The notes below the pieces were generated by a model, which was given only the letters and a program-made list of their open reading frames with translations, did no database searches and was not told the DNA's origin. Below, piece after piece: positions 1 through 3,938 of a DNA stretch of 5,622 nt. How positions within the stretch are numbered: the stretch's first letter is position 1; every line of letters begins with the position of its first letter. The position numbers were made by a program, and so were the translations under genes. The stretch is taken from positions 1 through 5,622 of the forward strand of contig JBDSEG010000016.1 of assembly GCA_039920165.1 (NCBI GenBank), given 5' to 3'. This DNA is from JBDSEG01 sp039920165 (lineage in GTDB: Bacteria; Pseudomonadota; Gammaproteobacteria; Burkholderiales; Burkholderiaceae_C).

Positions 1-467
1 GTCGCTTCGTCGAGCATCGACGCGTTGGCAACGGCCATGCCGGTCAGGTCGGTGACCATCGTCTGAAAATTGACGAGTGCCTCGAGCCGGCCTTGCGCGA
101 TCTCGGCCTGGTACGGCGTGTAGGCGGTGTACCAGGCCGGGTTTTCGAGCACGTTGCGCAGGATGACGCCGGGCGTGTGGGTGCCGTGGTAGCCCTGGCC
201 GATGAAGCTCTTGCCCACCCGGTTGCGGGCCGCGATCGCTTTCAGCTCGGTCAGCGCCTGCGCCTCGGTCACGGCCTCGGGCAGTTGCATGGCCGAGGCA
301 CGCGCAATGGCGCGCGGCACGACCGCGTCGATCAGCGCGCGGCGCGACGCCGCGCCGATCGCCGACAGCATGCGGCCTTCGTCTTCGGACGCGATACCGA
401 TATGGCGGGCGACGAACTCGGACGGGTTCTCGAGCTCGCCGAGTGGCTTGTGGGACGACATCAGCAT
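1..467 (-). CDS. gcvP: Glycine dehydrogenase (decarboxylating), P protein, N-terminal part
   Basis: P protein of the cytoplasmic glycine cleavage system. With pyridoxal phosphate it decarboxylates glycine and passes the aminomethyl group to the lipoyl arm of GcvH. Only the first 155 codons are present and the frame is open to the left edge. The translation begins MLMSSHKPLGELENPSEF and carries conserved family blocks: FVARHIG near residue 20, GYHGTHTPGVILRNVLENP near residues 90-108, then YTPYQAEIAQGRLEALVNFQ and MVTDLTGMAVANASMLDEA at the end. The PLP lysine lies in the missing C-terminal half. The ATG at 467 is chosen because GGAAAG lies 8 nt upstream (475-480). A second in-frame ATG at 461 is possible but would sit 14 nt from that site. 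The gene is third in a gcvT-gcvH-gcvP operon, 54 nt after gcvH, and is presumably under the same glycine riboswitch. Identity is secure; the exact start is slightly uncertain. Confidence 0.97.
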   Translation of the reverse strand, partial: MLMSSHKPLGELENPSEFVARHIGIASEDEGRMLSAIGAASRRALIDAVVPRAIARASAMQLPEAVTEAQALTELKAIAARNRVGKSFIGQGYHGTHTPGVILRNVLENPAWYTAYTPYQAEIAQGRLEALVNFQTMVTDLTGMAVANASMLDEA

Positions 468-490
468 GGGGCGGCTTTCCGCGCTTTCGG

Positions 491-526
491 CAAAGGGTCG
501 GGCAAAGGTTCAGGCGAAGGTTCAGG
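491..526. repeat. 12-bp tandem repeat, three copies, across the gcvH stop
   Basis: Three adjacent 12-bp units are seen on the plus strand: CAAAGGGTCGGG (491-502), CAAAGGTTCAGG (503-514) and CGAAGGTTCAGG (515-526). The second and third differ at one base; the first differs from the second at two. The array covers the gcvH stop codon (522-524) and most of the gap to gcvP. Because the unit is four codons long, the second unit places another TGA (510-512) in frame with gcvH. Likely a local slippage product; no known function. Confidence 0.85.
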
Positions 527-896
527 ACTTCTTGAGGAGCACGTCGTACGCCGGCGCATCCATCAACTGCTCGAACTCGGCCATGTCGGTGAGGTGAACC
601 TTGAAGAACCAGCCGTTGCCGAGCGGGTCGGTGTTGGCGAGCGACGGGTCGGCGCGCAAGGCCTCGTTGACTTCGACCACTTCGCCCGAGACCGGCATGA
701 ACAGGTCGGCGGCGGCCTTGACCGACTCGACCACCCCGGCCACCTCGCCTTTCTTGAAGGTCGTGCCGACCGGCGGCAGATCGACGAAGACCACGTCGCC
801 GAGCGCGTCCTGCGCATGGTGCGTGATGCCGACGGTCGCGGCCTCGTGGTCTTCGATATTGATCCACTCGTGGTCGGGGGTGTACATGGTCGTCAT
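522..896 (-). CDS. gcvH: Glycine cleavage system H protein (lipoyl carrier)
   Basis: Small lipoylated shuttle protein of the glycine cleavage system. Its lipoyl lysine carries the aminomethyl group from P to T protein and is re-oxidised by L protein. The product is 124 aa, close to the usual 120-130 aa. It opens with MTTMYTPDHEW, the family's typical N-terminus (YTPDHEW). The lipoyl site is in ESVKAAADLFMP (residues 57-68), so K60 is the expected lipoylation site. It is followed by PVSGEVVEVNEAL and the conserved NTDPLGNGWFFKV block (residues 88-100). The start at 896 is preferred over the in-frame ATG at 887 because GGAG (905-908) lies 8 nt upstream. The gene lies 38 nt after gcvT and 54 nt before gcvP, consistent with one transcript. 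The reading frame extends upstream without a stop into gcvT, but that extension is only a shadow of gcvT. All expected residues are present. Confidence 0.98.
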   Translation of the reverse strand: MTTMYTPDHEWINIEDHEAATVGITHHAQDALGDVVFVDLPPVGTTFKKGEVAGVVESVKAAADLFMPVSGEVVEVNEALRADPSLANTDPLGNGWFFKVHLTDMAEFEQLMDAPAYDVLLKKS

Positions 897-934
897 GAGT
901 TCGGCTCCGATGGGGGATGAAGGGCAACTGCGAA

Positions 935-2101
935 TCAACCGCGGAAATAGCGGTGGGGCGTGAAAGGCATGGGGCACACGCGCATCGGCTGGCGCTTGCC
1001 GCGCACCTCGGCATAGACCTCGTGGTTGGGCAAGGCATGGTTGGCCGCGAGGTAGGCCATCGCGATGGGGTGGTTGACGCTTGGCGACAGGGTGCCGCTG
1101 GTGACCCGGCCGAGCCGGTGGCCCTTGACGTCGACCAGGCTGGCGCCTTCGCGCACCGGCACGCGTTCGAGCCCGAGCAGGCCGACGCGCTTCGCGCTGG
1201 TGCCGGTGGCGAGCTGCGAATCGATGGTCGCCGCGCCGGGATAGCCGCCGTGGCGTGCGCCGCCGCTGCGGCGCACCTTCTGGATCGCCCAGGCGAGGCC
1301 GGCCTCGACCGGCGTGGTGTTGGTGTCGATATCGTGGCCGTACAGGCACAAGCCGGCTTCCAGGCGCAGCGTATCGCGCGCGCCCAGTCCGGCAGGCTTG
1401 ACCTCGGGCAGCGCAAGCAGGGCGCGCGCGAGCGCCAGCGCGGCATCTTCGTGGACCGAGATCTCGAAGCCGTCCTCGCCGGTATAGCCCGAGCGCGTCA
1501 CGTAGCACGGCGCGCCTGCCAGCGTGAGACACGCGCCGGTCATGAACTTGAGCCCGGCGCAGGCCGGGTCCAGACGCGCCAGCGCGGCGGCGGCGCGCGG
1601 TCCCTGCAGCGCGAGCAGCGCGCGCTCGGGTAGCGGGACGATCCGGCAGCGGTGACCGATCTGCGTCACGAGGTGGCGGGTATCGGCGTCCTTGCAGCCG
1701 GCGTTGACGATGAGCAGCAACTCGTCGGCGCCTTCGTGCTGGCGCCGCGTGATCATCAGATCGTCGAGGATGCCGCCGTTCGCATTCGTGAAAAAACCGT
1801 AGCGCTGCTGGCCCCCGGCGAGGCCGACGATATCGGACGGCACCAGGCTTTCGAGCGCGGCCGCCGCCTGGGAACCGACGAGGCGCAGCTGGCCCATGTG
1901 CGAGACGTCGAACAGCGCCGCGCTCGCGCGGCAGTGCCGGTGCTCGAAGAGGATGCCCGCGGGGTAGCTGACCGGCATCTCGTAGCCGGCGAACGCGACC
2001 ATCTTGGCGCCGAGCTCGAGGTGCAGCCCGTGCAGCGGGGTAGTCTTGAGCGGCACCGCGGGGGCGGCGTCCAACGGGGTGTCAGTGAGGGGCGCGGACA
2101 T
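935..2101 (-). CDS. gcvT: Aminomethyltransferase, glycine cleavage T protein
   Basis: T protein. It takes the aminomethyl group from lipoyl-GcvH, releases ammonia and makes 5,10-methylenetetrahydrofolate in the cytoplasm. The product is 388 aa, a little above the common 360-375 aa, with a variable N-terminal lead of about 18 residues before TPLHGLHLELGAKMVAFAGYEMPV. Family marks in order: FDVSHMGQL (residues 64-72); NGGILDDLMIT (108-118), whose D113/D114 pair should include the catalytic aspartate equivalent to E. coli Asp101; SGYTGEDGFEIS (204-215); GARDTLRLEAGLCLYGHDID (240-259); and near the end GRVTSGTLSPS and the aminomethyltransferase C-terminal barrel. The start at 2101 has AAGGA (2108-2112) 6 nt upstream. 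It is the first gene of the operon and directly follows a glycine riboswitch, so its translation should respond to glycine. The residues read as intact. Confidence 0.98.
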   Translation of the reverse strand: MSAPLTDTPLDAAPAVPLKTTPLHGLHLELGAKMVAFAGYEMPVSYPAGILFEHRHCRASAALFDVSHMGQLRLVGSQAAAALESLVPSDIVGLAGGQQRYGFFTNANGGILDDLMITRRQHEGADELLLIVNAGCKDADTRHLVTQIGHRCRIVPLPERALLALQGPRAAAALARLDPACAGLKFMTGACLTLAGAPCYVTRSGYTGEDGFEISVHEDAALALARALLALPEVKPAGLGARDTLRLEAGLCLYGHDIDTNTTPVEAGLAWAIQKVRRSGGARHGGYPGAATIDSQLATGTSAKRVGLLGLERVPVREGASLVDVKGHRLGRVTSGTLSPSVNHPIAMAYLAANHALPNHEVYAEVRGKRQPMRVCPMPFTPHRYFRG

Positions 2102-2107
2102 GACGGA

Positions 2108-2162
2108 TCCTTCGAGGGCAAATGACGGACCCGGCGCGGCGACCGCACCAGGGCTTGCCCTC
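2108..2162 (-). promoter_or_regulatory. Riboswitch expression platform over the gcvT ribosome binding site
   Basis: The leader between aptamer II and gcvT can fold into a nested structure. In the minus-strand RNA, GAGGGCAA (2162-2155), which includes the 3' strand of the aptamer II P1 helix, is perfectly complementary to TTGCCCUC (2121-2114). That second segment ends one nucleotide before the AAGGA ribosome binding site (2112-2108). Inside it is a 10-bp GC-rich hairpin, 2152-2143 paired with 2139-2130 (two G-U pairs, UCG loop). No U-run follows the hairpin, so an intrinsic terminator is unlikely. The inference is that glycine binding locks P1 and frees the ribosome site, giving a translational ON switch. 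The pairings are seen in the sequence; the mechanism is not proven. Confidence 0.6.
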
Positions 2163-2369
2163 TCTGTCCGCTCTACCTGAGAGATTGGCGGGCGCCGGGT
2201 CGCGGCGCGTCGCTTGCCCCTTCGGTGGACCCACTCCGGGAGGGCCTCTCTCCAGCGAGGAACGCTTCGATACGAAGCGCTTGCCAGTCCTTTTGCCTGA
2301 GCGTTCGAACCCTCGCAAGCGGCAGGGCTCTGCGCCTTCGGCGGCTTCTCGAAGAAGCTCTCTCCTGGC
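2159..2369 (-). promoter_or_regulatory. Tandem glycine riboswitch (two aptamers)
   Basis: Cis-acting RNA upstream of gcvT that binds glycine. Both aptamers carry the family's conserved blocks. Aptamer I (about 2369-2283) has GGAGAGAGC, a perfect P2 hairpin (2358-2353 with 2349-2344, UCG loop), GCCGAAGGCGCAGAGCC, then GCUCAGGCAAAAGGAC. It is closed by P1 GCCAG (2369-2365) with CUGGC (2287-2283). Aptamer II (about 2260-2159) has GGAGAGAGG, CACCGAAGGGGCAAGC, then AAUCUCUCAGGUAGAGCGGACAGAG. It is closed by CCUCGCU (2260-2254) with AGAGAGG (2165-2159), with one G-A mismatch. Tandem glycine aptamers before gcvT are a well-known arrangement in many bacteria. The linker here holds its own hairpin (2263-2279). 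Identification is strong; exact helix ends are by eye. Confidence 0.95.
2263..2279 (-). other. Hairpin in the linker between the two glycine aptamers
   Basis: CGCUUCG (2279-2273) and CGAAGCG (2269-2263) form a perfect 7-bp stem with a 3-nt UAU loop. It sits between the P1 helices of aptamers I and II. Known tandem glycine riboswitches often have a short linker that can pair with the leader to form a kink-turn helix. Here the linker is about 22 nt and mostly folded on itself. Whether this stem replaces or supports aptamer-aptamer packing is unknown. Confidence 0.6.
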
Positions 2370-2370
2370 C

Positions 2371-2398
2371 GTGAAAGTGTAGCAGCGGGCCAGATAAT
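2371..2398 (+). promoter_or_regulatory. Possible promoter of rlmD
   Basis: GATAAT (2393-2398, 5 of 6 to TATAAT) follows GTGAAA (2371-2376, 4 of 6 to TTGACA) by 16 nt. Transcription would begin about 6-9 nt later, at or within 3 nt of the rlmD ATG at 2407. The element overlaps the candidate gcvT promoter on the other strand. The call is by eye and weak in the -35 box. Confidence 0.35.
2376..2384 (-). promoter_or_regulatory. Probable extended -10 promoter of the gcvT operon
   Basis: TGCTACACT on the minus strand reads as an extended -10 element: TGC followed by TACACT (2381-2376), 4 of 6 matches to TATAAT. No good -35 hexamer is seen at 16-18 nt, which is tolerable for extended -10 promoters. 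A start about 6-7 nt downstream would fall near 2370, at the 5' strand of aptamer I P1, which is where a riboswitch transcript should begin. This fit is the main support. Confidence 0.4.
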
Positions 2399-2406
2399 CG
2401 CGCCCC

Positions 2407-3753
2407 ATGACGGAAGCGAATGAATGGCTGACGGTCGAGTCGCTCGACCTCGAGGCGCAAGGCGTGGCCCACGATGCAGCGGGCAAGGTGGTATTCATCG
2501 AAGGCGCATTGCCGGGAGAGCGGGTGCAGGTGCAGGTGACGCGCCGCAAGAACCAGTGGGAGCAGGCCACGCTCACCCGGCTGTCGCGCGAGAGCGTGCA
2601 GCGCGTCGTGCCGCAGTGCCGTCACTTCGGCATCTGCGGCGGCTGCAAGATGCAGCACCTGCACGTGGGCGCGCAGGTCGCGAGCAAGCAGCGGGCGCTC
2701 GAGGATGCGCTGTGGCACCTTGGCAAGGTGCGCCCCGAGCGAGTGCTGCGGCCGATCGAGGGACCGTCCTGGGGCTATCGCTACCGGGCCCGGCTGTCGG
2801 TGCGCTTCGTCGCGAAGAAGGGCCGCGTTCTGGTCGGTTTTCACGAGCGCAAATCGAGCTATGTGGCCGATATGGACAGCTGCGAGGTGCTGCCGCGCCA
2901 CGTCAGCGACCTGTTGCTGCCGCTGCGCGATCTGATCGCCGGCATGGACCAGCGCGACCGGTTGCCGCAGATCGAGCTCGCGTTGGGCGAGGACGTGACG
3001 GCGTTCGTGCTGCGCCACCTCGAGCCGTTGACGCAGGCCGACCTCGAGCGGCTGCGCGAATTTGGCGCCGCGCATTCGGTGCAGTGGTGGCTGCAGCCGA
3101 AGGGGCCGGATACGGTCGTGCGGCTCGATCAAGAGGGCCCCGAACTGCGTTATTCGCTACCCGAGTTCGGCATCACGATGCCGTTCAGGCCGACCGATTT
3201 CACCCAGGTCAACCACGCGATCAACCAGGCGCTGGTCGGCCGCGCGCTGCGGCTGCTCGATATTCAACCCGACGAGCGCGTGATCGACTGGTTCTGCGGC
3301 CTCGGCAATTTCAGCCTGCCTATCGCAACCCGCGCGCTCGAGGTGATCGGCATCGAAGGCAGCGCGACGCTGGTCGAGCGGGCGCGCGAGAACGCGCTGC
3401 GCAACGGCCTGGCCGCTAAGACGAGCTTCGTGGTCGCGAACCTGTTCGAGCTGACGTCGGCCGACCTCGCGCCGCACGGCGCGGTCGACAAGTGGCTCGT
3501 CGATCCGCCGCGCGAAGGCGCGTTCGCGCTGGCCAAGGCGCTGGCCGATGTGCATGCCGATCCGGCGCTGGCACCCGGCGTTCAGTTGCCGCGGCGCATC
3601 GTCTATGTGAGTTGCAACCCGGCGACCCTGGCGCGCGACGCCGGATTGCTGGTGCACCAGGCTGGCTACCGCTGCAGCGCGGCGGGTGCGGTAAACATGT
3701 TCCCGCACACCGCCCACGTCGAGAGCATCGCGGTGTTCGACCGCGCCGACTGA
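2407..3753 (+). CDS. rlmD: 23S rRNA (uracil-C5)-methyltransferase RlmD (RumA)
   Basis: SAM-dependent enzyme of the TrmA/RumA family, expected to methylate C5 of the uracil equivalent to E. coli U1939 in 23S rRNA. The product is 448 aa, normal for RlmD. Domains: an N-terminal TRAM-like RNA-binding domain (about residues 8-60); Fe-S cluster cysteines C71, C77, C80 (CRHFGICGGC) and C159 (DSCEVLP); a Rossmann methyltransferase domain with the SAM motif DWFCGLGNFSLP from residue 294; VDPPREG with D366; the nucleophile C403 in YVSCNPATLARD; and the conserved Glu E439 in HTAHVESIAVF. Every key residue is present. The start is firm: an in-frame TAA at 2395 leaves no room upstream, and TRAM homology begins within ten residues. 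No Shine-Dalgarno sequence lies in the 12 nt before the ATG. It is divergent from gcvT and convergent with the efflux gene. RlmC and RlmCD are relatives, but the length and Cys pattern fit RlmD. Confidence 0.96.
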   Translation: MTEANEWLTVESLDLEAQGVAHDAAGKVVFIEGALPGERVQVQVTRRKNQWEQATLTRLSRESVQRVVPQCRHFGICGGCKMQHLHVGAQVASKQRALEDALWHLGKVRPERVLRPIEGPSWGYRYRARLSVRFVAKKGRVLVGFHERKSSYVADMDSCEVLPRHVSDLLLPLRDLIAGMDQRDRLPQIELALGEDVTAFVLRHLEPLTQADLERLREFGAAHSVQWWLQPKGPDTVVRLDQEGPELRYSLPEFGITMPFRPTDFTQVNHAINQALVGRALRLLDIQPDERVIDWFCGLGNFSLPIATRALEVIGIEGSATLVERARENALRNGLAAKTSFVVANLFELTSADLAPHGAVDKWLVDPPREGAFALAKALADVHADPALAPGVQLPRRIVYVSCNPATLARDAGLLVHQAGYRCSAAGAVNMFPHTAHVESIAVFDRAD

Positions 3754-3768
3754 AAGCCTGGGTTTCAG
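3750..3768 (+). terminator. Weak hairpin at the end of rlmD
   Basis: CTGAAA (3750-3755) and TTTCAG (3763-3768) form a perfect 6-bp inverted repeat with a 7-nt loop, overlapping the rlmD stop codon. No T-run follows and the stem is half A-T, so an intrinsic terminator is doubtful. It is listed because it is the only hairpin at the rlmD 3' end. Confidence 0.2.
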
Positions 3769-3888
3769 GGCGCTGATGGCCAGGTCGGTGCCGGCCACCT
3801 TGATGATTCCGCGGCGCATCTCCAGGCCGACCTGGATCGTTGCGACGTCGCGCACGAGGATGGGAGTCGAACCGGCAACCGACAGGGC
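3766..3888 (-). pseudogene. Relic of a second CusA/CzcA-type RND pump gene
   Basis: One open frame of about 41 codons, with no usable start, reads ALSVAGSTPILVRDVATIQ, then VGLEMRRGI, then IKVAGTDLAISAL. The first part resembles the N-terminal-half segment of CusA-type pumps (TPVxLRDVAxVQIGPEMRRGI). The last part resembles a segment from the C-terminal half, seen in the neighbouring pump as VGVKVAGADLLTID (around 5086-5064). At DNA level, 3781-3803 matches 5064-5086 at 22 of 23 bases. The two parts lie hundreds of residues apart in an intact pump, so this looks like the scar of an internally deleted duplicate. It lies 13 nt after rlmD and about 50 nt past the stop of the intact pump gene, on the same strand as that gene. 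The first similarity is from memory of the family and the second is visible in the window. Confidence 0.6.
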
Positions 3889-3914
3889 CGCTGAGGTTCG
3901 GCGGCACAGGGCGT

Positions 3915-3928
3915 GCCACGATCGTGGC
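3915..3928. repeat. Perfect 14-bp palindrome after the pump gene
   Basis: GCCACGATCGTGGC is a perfect inverted repeat starting 10 nt past the pump gene's stop codon. In RNA it would give a 5-bp stem with a GAUC loop. No T-run follows on either strand, so it is not a typical terminator. It may be a remnant, a protein site or chance. Confidence 0.5.
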
Positions 3929-3938
3929 GAGTGAGTGT

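Noticed and set aside
93..920. Plus-strand open frame opposite gcvP and gcvH
   Set aside because: It is antisense to two well-identified genes, has low-complexity content including a Gly-Lys/Glu-Gly-Ser run made by the 12-bp repeat, and shows no domain.
522..1532. A 336-codon minus-strand frame that ends with gcvH, as if gcvH had a long N-terminal extension
   Set aside because: The extra part is an out-of-frame, Arg-rich shadow of gcvT. GcvH is complete from 896 with a good ribosome site and normal length.
2130..2152. Strong 10-bp hairpin in the gcvT leader as an intrinsic terminator
   Set aside because: The RNA after the stem reads UCCGUCAUUUG, with no U-run. It fits better as part of the ribosome-site switch.
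2173..3132. Minus-strand frame opposite rlmD reaching into the riboswitch
   Set aside because: It overlaps the structured RNA leader and is antisense to RlmD, with biased shadow-type composition and no recognisable domain.
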